Shown here one piece after another: positions 45,571 through 54,540 of a DNA stretch of 64,000 nucleotides. Both the position numbers and the translations under genes were made by a program. Positions within the stretch are counted from its first letter, which is position 1. Each line of letters opens with the position of its first letter. Origin of the DNA: DATBGO01 sp963840095 (lineage in GTDB: Bacteria > Actinomycetota > Actinomycetes > Streptosporangiales > Streptosporangiaceae); assembly GCA_963840095.1 (NCBI GenBank), contig CAWIXN010000003.1, positions 124,001 through 188,000 of the forward strand, read 5' to 3'. The notes under the pieces are model-generated. The model worked only from the letters and a program-made list of their open reading frames with translations, was not told where the DNA came from and searched no databases.

Positions 45571-47267
45571 GACGGCCCCGCAGTTGGCTCGCTGGGATCG
45601 GAGTGGCCCGCCTGGCCACCGTCGGCCGCCTGGGCCGCCTGGCTGGTCTCAGCGGCCTGGGCCGCCTCAGCCGCCTGGGCCGCCTGAGCCGCCTGGCTGG
45701 TTTGCGCCGCCCGATCGCTGTCGGCGCCGCTGCCGTCGCCGACGCCGACGCCGTCGCCGGCGCCGGCGCCGGCGCCGGCCATCAGCAGGCCGAGTTCCGC
45801 TACCGGAACCGCCGGGGTCCGGAAAGCGACGATCTTCCCCTCGTACATGACGGCGATCCGGTCGGCCAGCGCGTAGATCTCGTCCAGCTCGGAGGAGACG
45901 ATGAGCACCGCCACCCCCCGGTCACGCTGCTCGACGATGCGCTTGTGAACGAACTCAATCGAGCCCACATCCAGGCCGCGGGTGGGCTGGCTGGCGAGCA
46001 GCAGCTTGACGTCCCGGCTCAGCTCTCGGGCCAGGATCACCTTCTGCTGGTTACCGCCGGACAGCGTGCCCGCCGGCCGCTCAATGGAGGTGGTTCGGAC
46101 ATCGAACTCCTTGACCAGGCTCACCGCGTTGGTGCGGATCTTGTTCAGGTCGAGGGCGACGCCCGAGGCGAAGGGCGGCCGGTCATAGACATCGAGGACC
46201 AGGTTCTCGGCTACCGAGAAGTCCGGGACCAGGCCGTCCTCCTGCCGGTCCTCCGGCACGTAGCCGAAGCCGGCCCGCAGCCGGTCCCGCGGCGTGGCGC
46301 CGGTCACGTCCTCGCCGTCCAGCTGGATGGAGCCGGCTATCGCGGGCCGAAGGCCGATGAGCACCTCGCAGAGCTCGGTCTGCCCGTTGCCCTGCACCCC
46401 GGCCACGCCGAGGATCTCGCCCGCCCTCACCTGGAAGGAGACGTCGTCAGGCGCGGTATTCCCGTGATCGTCGTAGGACGTGAGGCCGCGGACGTCGAGC
46501 ACGACCTCGCCGGGCCTGGCTGGCTCCTTGCTGACCTTGAGCTGCACCGTCCGGCCGACCATCAGGGCCGCAAGCTCCGCGTCCGTGGCCGTGGGCGGGC
46601 GCTCGCCGACCACCTGGCCGCGGCGGATGACGGTGATCGTGTCGGCGATCGCCTGCACCTCTTTGAGCTTGTGGGAGATGAAGATGATCGACCGGCCGCC
46701 TGCCTTGAGCTCGCGTACCACCCGGAAAAGGTCCTCGGTCTCGCTCGGGGTGAGCACGGAGGTGGGCTCATCGAGAATGAGCACGCTGGCTTCCCGCAGC
46801 AGCGCCTTGATGATTTCCACCCGCTGCTGGGTGCCGACCGGAAGGTTCTCGATGTAGGCGTCGGGGTTGACGTTGAGGCCGTAGCGCTCCGACAGCTCGC
46901 GGACATCGCGGCGCGCCGCCCGCCGGTCGAGCAGGCCCAGGCCGTGGGCCCGGACGCGCTCGACGCCGAGGGTCACGTTCTCCGCCACCGTGAAGACGGG
47001 CACCAGCATGAAGTGCTGGTGCACCATGCCGATGCCGGCCCGGATCGCATCTCTGGGCGAGTGGAAGACAGCAGGCTGGCCGTCGATTACGATCTGGCCC
47101 TCGTCGGGATGCATCAGGCCGTACAGGACGTTCATCAGCGTCGTCTTGCCGGCCCCGTTCTCGCCGAGCAGGGCATGGATCTGGCCGGGCTCGACCACCA
47201 GGTCCATGTGGTCATTGGCTACGAGGGAGCCGAACCGCTTGGTGATGCCCTGCAGCTCCAGCCGCAC
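45567..47267 (-). CDS. Nucleoside ABC transporter ATPase (two nucleotide-binding domains)
   Basis: A 566-residue double ATPase. Domain 1 has Walker A GENGAGKTT, LPVGTQQRVEIIKALLREA and LILDEPTSVLTP. Domain 2 has a degenerate Walker A (VQGNGQTEL) and LSGGNQQKVILARELS, followed by LLLASQPTRGLDVGS; this asymmetry is normal for the sugar/nucleoside type. The last 60 residues are AAQAAE-type repeats ending in Gly/Ser. GTG 47267 follows ggagggagg. Confidence 0.92.
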   Translation of the reverse strand: MRLELQGITKRFGSLVANDHMDLVVEPGQIHALLGENGAGKTTLMNVLYGLMHPDEGQIVIDGQPAVFHSPRDAIRAGIGMVHQHFMLVPVFTVAENVTLGVERVRAHGLGLLDRRAARRDVRELSERYGLNVNPDAYIENLPVGTQQRVEIIKALLREASVLILDEPTSVLTPSETEDLFRVVRELKAGGRSIIFISHKLKEVQAIADTITVIRRGQVVGERPPTATDAELAALMVGRTVQLKVSKEPARPGEVVLDVRGLTSYDDHGNTAPDDVSFQVRAGEILGVAGVQGNGQTELCEVLIGLRPAIAGSIQLDGEDVTGATPRDRLRAGFGYVPEDRQEDGLVPDFSVAENLVLDVYDRPPFASGVALDLNKIRTNAVSLVKEFDVRTTSIERPAGTLSGGNQQKVILARELSRDVKLLLASQPTRGLDVGSIEFVHKRIVEQRDRGVAVLIVSSELDEIYALADRIAVMYEGKIVAFRTPAVPVAELGLLMAGAGAGAGDGVGVGDGSGADSDRAAQTSQAAQAAQAAEAAQAAETSQAAQAADGGQAGHSDPSEPTAGPS

Positions 47268-47338
47268 GGCGCTCCTCCCTCCCCCGGCTGGTCAATGACA
47301 GATGTGCCCGGCCGTGATCCGGCGTGACCCGGCTTGAC

Positions 47339-47383
47339 CCGGCTTGACCCGGCGAGAGGCCACAACCCGCCAGGTCAAGCCGG
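47339..47383 (-). terminator. Hairpin between bmpA-like gene and ATPase gene
   Basis: CCGGCTTGACC (47339-47349) and GGTCAAGCCGG (47373-47383) are perfect inverse complements with an inner GGCG/CGCC pair. The left arm is also tandemly repeated (CCCGGCTTGA twice). Located just after the binding-protein gene, it may stop most transcription there and let only a part continue into the transporter genes, or protect the upstream mRNA. Confidence 0.6.
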
Positions 47384-47393
47384 TCGTCAGGGT

Positions 47394-48512
47394 TTAGATC
47401 GGGCTCTTGGTCGCTGGCTTGATCGTCCCGTTCTCGATCTCGGTCTTGATCTGCGCGAGCTCGGCCTGCAGCGAGGCAGGGACCTGGCCGGCGAAGTCGT
47501 GGTACGGGGCGAGGATCGCTCCGCCGTTGGCGAGGGTGCCGACGTAGCTGCCGCCCTTGAAGGTGCCGTGGGCCGCGCTCAGGACCGCGACCTTCACCGC
47601 CGTCGTGATGCCCTTCTCGATGCTGGTGATGAAGTACTTGCAGTACTGCACGGCGCTGATGCAGCCGTCGGTGTCCACCCACATCATGTTCACGTGCCCG
47701 CCGGACTGGTCAGCCGTCTGGACCGCCTTCGCGGCGCCGAGGCCGACTCCGCCTGCGACCGGGAAGATGATGTCGGCGCCCTCGGTGATGAAGGTGTTGG
47801 TGATCCGCTGCCCGGCGGTGAGGTCGGTGAAGCTGTTGGTGAACTCGCCGTTCTGGCTGGGCTCGCTCCAGCCGAGCACGGCCACGTGCGTGTGGTGCTT
47901 GGTGTTGTAGTACTGGACGCCGTCGTAGAAGCCGTCCATGTAGATGGTGACGGTGGACAGCTTCTGCCCGCCGAACGTCGCCACCTTGCCGGTCTTGGTC
48001 ATCCCGGCGGCGAGGTAGCCGCCGAGGAAAGCGTCCTGGACGGTGTTGAACGTCAGCGCGTCAACGTTGCTCAGCGGCGGCGAGTACTGCGGGAAGTCGA
48101 CGATCGCGAACTTCTTGGTGGGGTTGGCCTTGGCCGCGGTCTGGGTGGCCCCGCCCATCAGGAACCCGACCGTGACGATGATCCCGCACTTCTGCGCGAG
48201 GAACGCGGTGATGTTCGAGGCGTAGTCGGACGTCGTGGTCGATTGGAGGTACTTGGGAGTGATGTTGCTGTCGGCCGCCGCCGCGGCCAGGACGCCGGCG
48301 TAGGACGACTGGTTGAATGACTTGTCGTTGATGCCGCCGGTGTCGGTCACCATGCAGGCCAGGAATTTCCCGGTCGTTGATGCGCCGGCCGACGGCGTGC
48401 TCGACGAACTGCTTGACGGGGTGCTGGACGACGACGACCCGCTTGAGCCGCACGCCGCGGCCAGCAAGGCCACGACGCTCAGGCCGGCCGCGATCCTGAC
48501 TGTCCCTCTCAC
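47394..48512 (-). CDS. BmpA-family nucleoside-binding lipoprotein
   Basis: A 372-residue substrate-binding protein with lipobox LLAAAC and a Ser-rich linker, then the BmpA/Med fold: VTDTGGINDKSFNQSSYAG, a central FGG-type hinge and PVAGGVGLGAAKAV. These proteins deliver purine or pyrimidine nucleosides to the permeases. GTG 48512 follows gaggagga, immediately next to a hairpin (48523-48542). Confidence 0.92.
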   Translation of the reverse strand: MRGTVRIAAGLSVVALLAAACGSSGSSSSSTPSSSSSSTPSAGASTTGKFLACMVTDTGGINDKSFNQSSYAGVLAAAAADSNITPKYLQSTTTSDYASNITAFLAQKCGIIVTVGFLMGGATQTAAKANPTKKFAIVDFPQYSPPLSNVDALTFNTVQDAFLGGYLAAGMTKTGKVATFGGQKLSTVTIYMDGFYDGVQYYNTKHHTHVAVLGWSEPSQNGEFTNSFTDLTAGQRITNTFITEGADIIFPVAGGVGLGAAKAVQTADQSGGHVNMMWVDTDGCISAVQYCKYFITSIEKGITTAVKVAVLSAAHGTFKGGSYVGTLANGGAILAPYHDFAGQVPASLQAELAQIKTEIENGTIKPATKSPI

Positions 48513-48817
48513 CGTTCCTCCTCTGCAGGGGCGGCCCTGCAGCCGCCTGGAAGCATCACCGGCTCAGTCAGTCGCCCCGGCCGGCTGGGGCACGAAAAGT
48601 CCCGGAAATCACCCCCCGGGATGCCCGAAGGGTATTCCTGGTGATGCCATCCTGGAAGGTGGAAACCGCCCGCTGGCTGCGCTGTTGCGAAATCGAGACC
48701 GTTAGGATCGTAGATCACCGGAAGTGTCAGGGAACGTCCAGCTACAACACCAGGGGCATCACTGAACCCGGTGATCCAGTGGCCGCCCACTCACCTGCCT
48801 GCTCGTCAGGAGGCCGA
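48513..48817. promoter_or_regulatory. Divergent regulatory region between bmpA-like gene and cdd
   Basis: About 300 bp separate the import operon (minus) from the salvage operon (plus). CTGCAGGG-GCGG-CCCTGCAG (48523-48542) is a perfect 8-bp stem hairpin touching the bmpA-like ribosome-binding site (48516-48522), so it may control translation or act as an operator. TAGGAT near 48712 is a possible -10 for the plus-strand genes, without a clear -35. Confidence 0.45.
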
Positions 48818-49225
48818 ATGACGATCGACTGGGCCGCGCTGCGCGCCGCCGCCACCGCAGCGGCGCGGACCGCCTACGCGCCCTACTCGCGCCTGCACGT
48901 CGGCGCGGCGGGGCAGGCCTCCGACGGCCAGGTCGTGGTCGGCTGCAACGTGGAGAACGCTTCCTACGGCCTGACCCTGTGCGCCGAGTGCGGGCTGGTG
49001 TCCGCGCTGCACGCGGCCGGCGGGGGGCGCCTGGTGGCGGTCAGCGTGGTCGCCGGCGACGGCGCTCCGCTGGTGCCCTGCGGGCGCTGCCGCCAGCTGC
49101 TGCTCGAGGCCGGGGGGCCGGGCCTGCTGCTCGACACCGAATCAGGGCCCCGTGAGCTCGGCGAGCTGCTGCCCGGGGCGTTCACCGGTGCCGACCTGAC
49201 CGCGCGGCGTGACGCCGATGCCTGA
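48818..49225 (+). CDS. cdd: Cytidine deaminase
   Basis: A 135-residue tetrameric-type deaminase converting cytidine and deoxycytidine to uridine forms. Zinc ligands and catalytic Glu are in CAECG and PCGRCRQLL, and substrate contacts in GCNVENASYG. ATG 48818 follows aggagg; the frame reaches upstream to 48641 without support. The last codons lie in the 13-bp triplication shared with deoA. Confidence 0.93.
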   Translation: MTIDWAALRAAATAAARTAYAPYSRLHVGAAGQASDGQVVVGCNVENASYGLTLCAECGLVSALHAAGGGRLVAVSVVAGDGAPLVPCGRCRQLLLEAGGPGLLLDTESGPRELGELLPGAFTGADLTARRDADA

Positions 49226-49249
49226 CGCCGATGCCTGACGCCGATGCCT
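49211..49249 (+). repeat. 13-bp triplication across the cdd stop and deoA start
   Basis: GACGCCGATGCCT is repeated three times exactly (49211-49223, 49224-49236, 49237-49249). Each copy brings an ATG (49218, 49231, 49244). The first two open six-codon frames (MPDADA) that stop at once; only the third opens deoA. Thirteen is not a multiple of three, so copy number changes which ATG is in frame with what precedes it. Confidence 0.9.
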
Positions 49250-50518
49250 GACGCGGTCGAGCTGATCCGGGCCAAGCGGGATGGCCAGGCCCTGCACGGT
49301 GCCGAGATCAGCTGGCTGATCAGCGCGTATACCGGCGGCGTCATCGCGGATGAGCAGATGTCCGCGCTGGCGATGGCCATCTACTTCCGGGGCCTGGACG
49401 GCGCTGAGCTGCGTGCCTGGACGTCGGCGATGATCAGCTCGGGCGAGCGGCTCGACCTGAGCGGCGTGCCATATCCCACGGTCGACAAGCACTCGACTGG
49501 CGGGGTCGGCGACAAGGTCTCGCTGATCCTCGCGCCGCTGGTGGCCAGCTGCGGGGCCGCCGTGCCGCAGCTGTCGGGCCGCGGCCTCGGGCACACCGGC
49601 GGCACCCTGGACAAGCTGGAGTCCATCCCGGGCTGGCGGGCCGTGCTGTCGCCGGAGGAGATGACGGCTGTGCTCGCCGACACCGGGTGCGTGATCTGCG
49701 CGGCCGGTCCCGGCCTGGCCCCTGCGGACCGCAAGCTGTACGCGCTGCGCGACGTCACGGGGACCGTCGAGTCGATTCCGCTGATCGCGAGCTCGATCAT
49801 GTCCAAGAAGATCGCCGAGGGCACGGCGGCGCTGGTGCTCGACGTGAAGGTTGGCAGCGGCGCGTTCATGCGGGAGATGCCGCAGGCGCGGGAGCTGGCG
49901 CAGACGATGGTGACCCTGGGCGAGGAGCAGGGCGTGCGGACGGTCGCGCTGCTCACCGGGATGGACGAGCCGCTCGGCCGGGCCGTCGGCAACGCCGTCG
50001 AGGTGGCCGAGGCGGTCGCGACGCTGCGCGGCGACGGGCCGCCCGACCTGGTCGAGGTGACCCTGGCGCTGGCCCGCGAGATGCTCCAGCTGGCCGGCCT
50101 CGACGCGGACCCGGCGGCGGCGCTGGCCGACGGCCGGGCGATGGAACGCTACCGCCGCATGATCGCCGCCCAGGGCGGCGACCCGGACGCCCCGCTGCCA
50201 CAGGCAGGTCATCTGGAGGTGGTGACGGCCGAGGCGGCCGGCTGGCTGCACCGGCTGGACGCCCACGCGGTCGGGGTGGCCGCCTGGCGGCTCGGCGCGG
50301 GCCGGGCCCGCAAGGAGGATCCGGTCAGCCCGGCCGCCGGGATCATCTGCCTGGCCAAGCCCGGCGAGCGGGTCGAGCGCGGCCAGCCGGTGCTTGAGCT
50401 GCGTGGTGACGACGAGAGCCGGTTCGGCCGGGCCCGCGAGGCGCTGGCCGGCGCGATCGGGATCGGTGCCGAGCGTCCCGTGGTCGGTCCGCGCGTGCTC
50501 GGCCGGATCAGTCTGTGA
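49244..50518 (+). CDS. deoA: Thymidine (pyrimidine-nucleoside) phosphorylase
   Basis: A 424-residue class II nucleoside phosphorylase converting thymidine or deoxyuridine to base and deoxyribose-1-phosphate. The signature KHSTGGVGDKVSLILAPLVA is at residues about 82-101, with LDVKVGSGAFM near 200. ATG 49244 is the third of three repeated ATGs and has no strong ribosome-binding site. Its stop precedes the adenosine deaminase gene by 25 bp. Confidence 0.93.
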   Translation: MPDAVELIRAKRDGQALHGAEISWLISAYTGGVIADEQMSALAMAIYFRGLDGAELRAWTSAMISSGERLDLSGVPYPTVDKHSTGGVGDKVSLILAPLVASCGAAVPQLSGRGLGHTGGTLDKLESIPGWRAVLSPEEMTAVLADTGCVICAAGPGLAPADRKLYALRDVTGTVESIPLIASSIMSKKIAEGTAALVLDVKVGSGAFMREMPQARELAQTMVTLGEEQGVRTVALLTGMDEPLGRAVGNAVEVAEAVATLRGDGPPDLVEVTLALAREMLQLAGLDADPAAALADGRAMERYRRMIAAQGGDPDAPLPQAGHLEVVTAEAAGWLHRLDAHAVGVAAWRLGAGRARKEDPVSPAAGIICLAKPGERVERGQPVLELRGDDESRFGRAREALAGAIGIGAERPVVGPRVLGRISL

Positions 50519-50543
50519 GAATTCAGTCCGGGAGAAGGGGGAT

Positions 50544-51641
50544 GTGGCTGTGACACTCGACGAGATCCGCGCCGTGCCCAAGGTCCTGCTGCACGATCAT
50601 CTCGATGGCGGGCTGCGCCCGGCGACCATCATCGAGCTCGCCGCCCAGACCGGCTACCGGGGCCTGCCCTCGACCGACGTGACGGAGCTGACGCGCTGGA
50701 TGACCGGCGTAGCGCAGCGCGGCAGGCTTGAGCTGTACCTGGAGGCCTTCCAGCACACGGTCGGGGTCTTGCAGACCAGGGAGGCCCTGATCCGGGTGGC
50801 CGCCGAGTGCGCCGAGGACCTCGCCGCGGACGGCGTCGTATATGCCGAGGTCAGGTTCGCTCCCGAGCTGCACGTAAGCGGCGGGCTGAGCCTCGACCAG
50901 GTGGTCGAGGCCGTGCTGGAGGGCTTCAGACGGGGCAGCAGCGGCCGGGGCATTACCGTCTATGCCCTGCTCACCGCGATGCGGACCGCGGCGAGGTCGC
51001 TGGAGATCGCCGAACTGGCGGTGCGGCACCGGGACGCGGGCGTGGTCGGGTTCGACATCGCGGGCGCCGAGGCGGGCAGCCCGCCGAGCAGGCACCTGGA
51101 CGCGTTCCAGTACGTCGCGCGGGAGAACTTCCACATCACGATCCACGCCGGCGAGGGCTTCGGGCTGCCGTCCATCTGGGAAGCGCTGCAGTGGTGCGGG
51201 GCGGAGCGCCTCGGTCACGGAGTCCGGATCATCGACGACATCCAGGTCGCTCCGGATGGCGCCGCGTCGCTGGGCAGGCTCGCGGGCTACGTGCGGGACC
51301 GCAGGATCCCGCTGGAGATGTGCCCGACGTCGAACGTGCAGACCGGCGCGGTCGCCTCCATCAAGGATCATCCGATCGGGCTGCTGCGCGAGCTGTCGTT
51401 CCGGGTCACGGTGAATACCGACAACCGGCTGATGAGCGGCGTGAGCCTGTCGTCGGAGTTCCACGCGCTGACCGAGGCGTTCGGTTACGGATGGGCGGAC
51501 ATCCAGTGGCTGACCATCAACGCCATGAAGAGCGCATTCGCGCCCTTCGACGAGCGGCTGAACCTCATCAACTCGGTGATCAAGCCCGGCTTCGCTGCGG
51601 CCAGGCCGGCCGCCGACGCCCAGGCCGCGCCGCAGGGCTAG
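50544..51641 (+). CDS. add: Adenosine deaminase
   Basis: A 365-residue metal-dependent deaminase converting adenosine to inosine. Motifs: HDHLDGGLRP (zinc ligands), HAGEG (catalytic Glu), GHGVRI and VNTDNRLMSG. GTG 50544 follows ggagaagggg; GTG 50550 is an alternative. The product inosine feeds the purine phosphorylase on the opposite operon. Confidence 0.92.
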   Translation: MAVTLDEIRAVPKVLLHDHLDGGLRPATIIELAAQTGYRGLPSTDVTELTRWMTGVAQRGRLELYLEAFQHTVGVLQTREALIRVAAECAEDLAADGVVYAEVRFAPELHVSGGLSLDQVVEAVLEGFRRGSSGRGITVYALLTAMRTAARSLEIAELAVRHRDAGVVGFDIAGAEAGSPPSRHLDAFQYVARENFHITIHAGEGFGLPSIWEALQWCGAERLGHGVRIIDDIQVAPDGAASLGRLAGYVRDRRIPLEMCPTSNVQTGAVASIKDHPIGLLRELSFRVTVNTDNRLMSGVSLSSEFHALTEAFGYGWADIQWLTINAMKSAFAPFDERLNLINSVIKPGFAAARPAADAQAAPQG

Positions 51642-51761
51642 CCCGTCGGGCTGGCCGGACGGGCCGCGCCGCCGAGGAAACGGGGCCGAGGAAACGGGGT
51701 CGCCCGTGCCCGCCGCCCGGCCCGCTGGTGCCCCGCCGGCCAGGTCGGGTACGGTCGTGGC

Positions 51762-52733
51762 GTGGGCATCGCGGCGGTGACGCAGCCGGCGGCGGACCGC
51801 GGCTGGCTGTCTGAGGTAGCGACATCAGACGCCGCCCTGCGGCAGGTGCTTCACGGGCTGCCGCCGGTCGACCAGGTGGGCTCCGAGGCGCGGGTGGCGG
51901 GGCTCGCGACCAGGTCGATCAAGCGGGATGCCAAGATGCAGGCGCTCGAGATGGCCGTCCGGATGGTCGACCTGACCACCCTGGAGGGCGCGGACACCCC
52001 GGGCAAGGTCCGGGCCCTGTGCGCCAAGGCGCGCCGCCCCGACCCCGCCGATCCGGGCGTCCCGCCGGTGGCCGCGGTGTGCGTCTACCCCGACCTGGTC
52101 GGCATCTGCCGCGCCGAGCTGGCCGGGAGCAGAGTCGCCGTCGCGTCCGTGGCCACCGCATTCCCCTCCGGGCGGGCCTCGCTCGCGGTGAAGCTCGCCG
52201 ATGTCGCGGACGCCGTCGCGGCGGGTGCCGACGAGGTGGACATGGTCATCGACCGGGGCGCCTTCCTGGCCGGCCGGTACGGCCAGGTGTTCCAGGAGGT
52301 GCGCCAGGTGCGGGAGGCGTGCGGGAGCGCGCACCTCAAGGTGATCCTGGAGACCGGCGAGCTCGCCACCCTGGACAACGTGTCCCGCGCGTCCTGGCTG
52401 GCGATGCTGGCGGGCGCCGACTTCATCAAGACGTCAACCGGCAAGGTCGCCCCGGCCGCTACGCCCCCGGTGACCCTGGTCATGCTCGCCGCCGTGCGCG
52501 ACTATGCCCAGGCAGCCGGACGGCAGGTCGGGGTCAAGGTGGCCGGCGGGGTGCGGACCGCCAAGGAGGCCATCCGCTACCTGGTGCTGGTCAGGGAGAC
52601 GGCCGGGCAGGACTGGCTGACGCCCAGGCTGTTCCGCATCGGCGCGTCCAGCCTCCTCAACGACCTGCTCATGCAGCGCAGCAAGCAGCTCACCGGTGTC
52701 TACGCCGGGCCCGACTACTTCACCATCGACTGA
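51762..52733 (+). CDS. deoC: Deoxyribose-phosphate aldolase
   Basis: A 323-residue class I aldolase splitting deoxyribose-5-phosphate to acetaldehyde and glyceraldehyde-3-phosphate. The Schiff-base Lys lies in ADFIKTSTGK and the second Lys in VGVKVAGGVRT; EVDMVIDRG is also conserved. The first 60 residues extend beyond the enterobacterial enzyme, as in actinomycetes. GTG 51762 has no ribosome-binding site; TACGGT at 51749-51754 as -10 would make it leaderless. Confidence 0.92.
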   Translation: MGIAAVTQPAADRGWLSEVATSDAALRQVLHGLPPVDQVGSEARVAGLATRSIKRDAKMQALEMAVRMVDLTTLEGADTPGKVRALCAKARRPDPADPGVPPVAAVCVYPDLVGICRAELAGSRVAVASVATAFPSGRASLAVKLADVADAVAAGADEVDMVIDRGAFLAGRYGQVFQEVRQVREACGSAHLKVILETGELATLDNVSRASWLAMLAGADFIKTSTGKVAPAATPPVTLVMLAAVRDYAQAAGRQVGVKVAGGVRTAKEAIRYLVLVRETAGQDWLTPRLFRIGASSLLNDLLMQRSKQLTGVYAGPDYFTID

Positions 52734-53331
52734 GCCCGCGGCCGCCCCGTCCACCGGATCGCGCTGGAAGCGTCGGCCCTGCTGCCGACCAGCGGCGCGG
52801 TCGGCCTGGCCAGCTTCACCTCGACCCGGTGCGCGGCCGCCATCGCGCGGCACCGCCAGGCAACGCAGGTGCCCAACTGCGCTAGCCACGGGCCCGGCCA
52901 CGAGCGGGCGCGGCCGTCATGGCGGAAAAGCGCGCCGCACGCTCACCAGCAGCGCCACAGCCGTATCTGCCGCCGCTCCTGTCACCACAGATACAGCCGT
53001 CACCAGCAGAGCGGGACCGACCTGATTCAGGTGCCCTAGTCAATTCGGGAATCGGTAAGGAATTACCGTACCGATTCCGCATTCATCAGGCTGCGGCCAG
53101 GCCGCACGGCACCATCGACATCTACTGAGCGACGCCCAGAGGGCACTTGCCTGTTCCGGCCGTAGGCATTAGCCCCTCCACGGCTGGCACTCTCTCGCCG
53201 GAGGCAGCGCGGACGAGTCCACGCAGTGACCTGGCCCTCCCGGTAGTCCATTGCTGCCGGGGCGGCGAGGTCGCGGTCTCGCGCATGCGACGCGCTCCCG
53301 GCGGGCAAGCGGCCAGCGTCGATGGCCGGCT
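52734..53331. other. 600-bp region without an identified gene, with hairpins and a repeat
   Basis: No frame shows a family. GTATCTG (52964-52970) pairs with CAGATAC (52989-52995). GGAATCGGTA (53048-53057) pairs with TACCGATTCC (53069-53078). The 19-mer at 53042-53060 is shared with 34949-34967. Either hairpin could terminate the deoC transcript. Confidence 0.6.
53042..53078 (+). repeat. 19-bp dispersed repeat, copy 2, within a perfect 10-bp inverted repeat
   Basis: AATTCGGGAATCGGTAAGG (53042-53060) equals 34949-34967. In this copy the sequence continues to form a hairpin with 10-bp arms, 53048-53057 and 53069-53078, and an 11-base loop. Confidence 0.75.
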
Positions 53332-54054
53332 TCAGCGGCGCGGCCAGCCCGGCATCGGCGGCATCGCTGGGGGCGGCGGCATCGCTGGGGACGGCGGTAT
53401 CGGTGGCATCGGCGGCATGGGTGGCTGCGGCGGCATCGGCGGCGGTCCCGCAGGTCCCGCCATGCCTGGCCATCCGTGGCGCGGTCGCTGGCGCAGGCCC
53501 GGGCCGCCTGGGACGTCGGCCGCCCGCTGCGCCAGATCGGCGGCTTCCTGCGCAAGATCGGCACGCTCCTCCGCCTGGTCAGCGGCCTCTATAGCCTCCT
53601 CGGCCCGCTCCCGCGCCTGGTCGGCGGCCTGCCGCGCCCGGTCGGCCCGGCCCTGCGCCCGTCGCTGCTCCTCCTCGTCGGCCCAGTCTTCCGTCAGGTC
53701 GGCCGCCTCCTGCGCAAGATCGGCACGCTCCGCTGCCTCGTCGGCGGCCTGCTCTGCCTCGTCGGCGCGCTCCCGCGCCTGGTCGACGGCCTCCTGCAAC
53801 CGGTCCGCCCGCTCTTGCGCCTGGAAGGCAGCTGCTTGCGCCTCGACCTGTTCCGCCGTGAGGCCTGCCGCCTCGGCCTCGCGGGCGTACCTCTCCTCCG
53901 GTGTCATCTCGTCCTGGGGAGCTACCGAGGCGAAGTCCTCACCCGGTGCCGCTGCATCACCCGCAGCGATCGCCCGCCTGGCCACGCTGTACGGCTCGCC
54001 GGTCTCGGCCATGCGCTGACGGGCGGCGGTCTTCTGGGCTTTGTTCTGCGTCAT
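53332..54054 (-). CDS. Coiled-coil protein with Pro/Met-rich tail
   Basis: A 240-residue protein. The N-terminus (QKTAARQRMAETGEPYSVARRAI) resembles a short motif seen in actinomycete plasmid and helicase-linked proteins. Residues about 50-190 are an Ala/Glu/Arg-rich helix with hendecad-like AADEAAERADLAQEAADL repeats, predicted as a long coiled coil. The tail is PPMPP repeats. No enzyme motif is present. It may act as a scaffold; this is inference. Confidence 0.7.
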   Translation of the reverse strand: MTQNKAQKTAARQRMAETGEPYSVARRAIAAGDAAAPGEDFASVAPQDEMTPEERYAREAEAAGLTAEQVEAQAAAFQAQERADRLQEAVDQARERADEAEQAADEAAERADLAQEAADLTEDWADEEEQRRAQGRADRARQAADQARERAEEAIEAADQAEERADLAQEAADLAQRAADVPGGPGLRQRPRHGWPGMAGPAGPPPMPPQPPMPPMPPIPPSPAMPPPPAMPPMPGWPRR

Positions 54055-54540
54055 GATCGTCTCTTCCCGGCGAGGCTGCCCGCGTCTGCCCGCCTAGGCA
54101 TATGACATGACTCAACGACGCACGCGAGTCGCAGACCCTTGTCCTCGTCGCCACCGCGGCGCGGGCCGGTCGGCAGCTCGGAAGCGGGCAGGCTGTGCGC
54201 TGCCTCTGAGAGGCAGAATACCGGTTCACGCAAGCGGCGCAGAAGCGCGTTTCCTCAAGATCTTTTGGGCCCTGCGACAGCTTGCCGACCTGGGCCTGCG
54301 GCTTGCGAGCACGACCATGAGCACCGGCCAGCTCCTGGAGCGTGCCGAGACGGATCCTGAAGCGAGAGGGCCTGGTCGTCGGGTCGACAGGGCAGGGACC
54401 TTCGCCGCTGAGGTAGCCTGACGCGGCTCGGTGGGGCCGCCGGCGCTTGCTTCCGGAAGATCTTGACGCTCTTCCCGCATGGAGCGCTGAAAAGCCGTCA
54501 TGATCACGATTAGCGTGCGGCGGCGCAGCGAGTGGGACGG
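54055..54540. other. Intergenic region without an identified gene
   Basis: About 490 bp upstream of the coiled-coil gene. Several frames are open but show neither family motifs nor ribosome-binding sites. The right edge contains the end of the membrane-protein gene pair. Confidence 0.5.

Noticed and set aside
45603..47327. A 574-residue plus-strand frame opposite the nucleoside ATPase
   Set aside because: The minus strand carries both Walker motifs and the ABC signatures; the plus frame has none.
54107..54421. A 104-residue plus-strand frame in the gap before the EWPV genes
   Set aside because: No ribosome-binding site, no motif, and Arg/Ala composition expected from GC-rich non-coding DNA.
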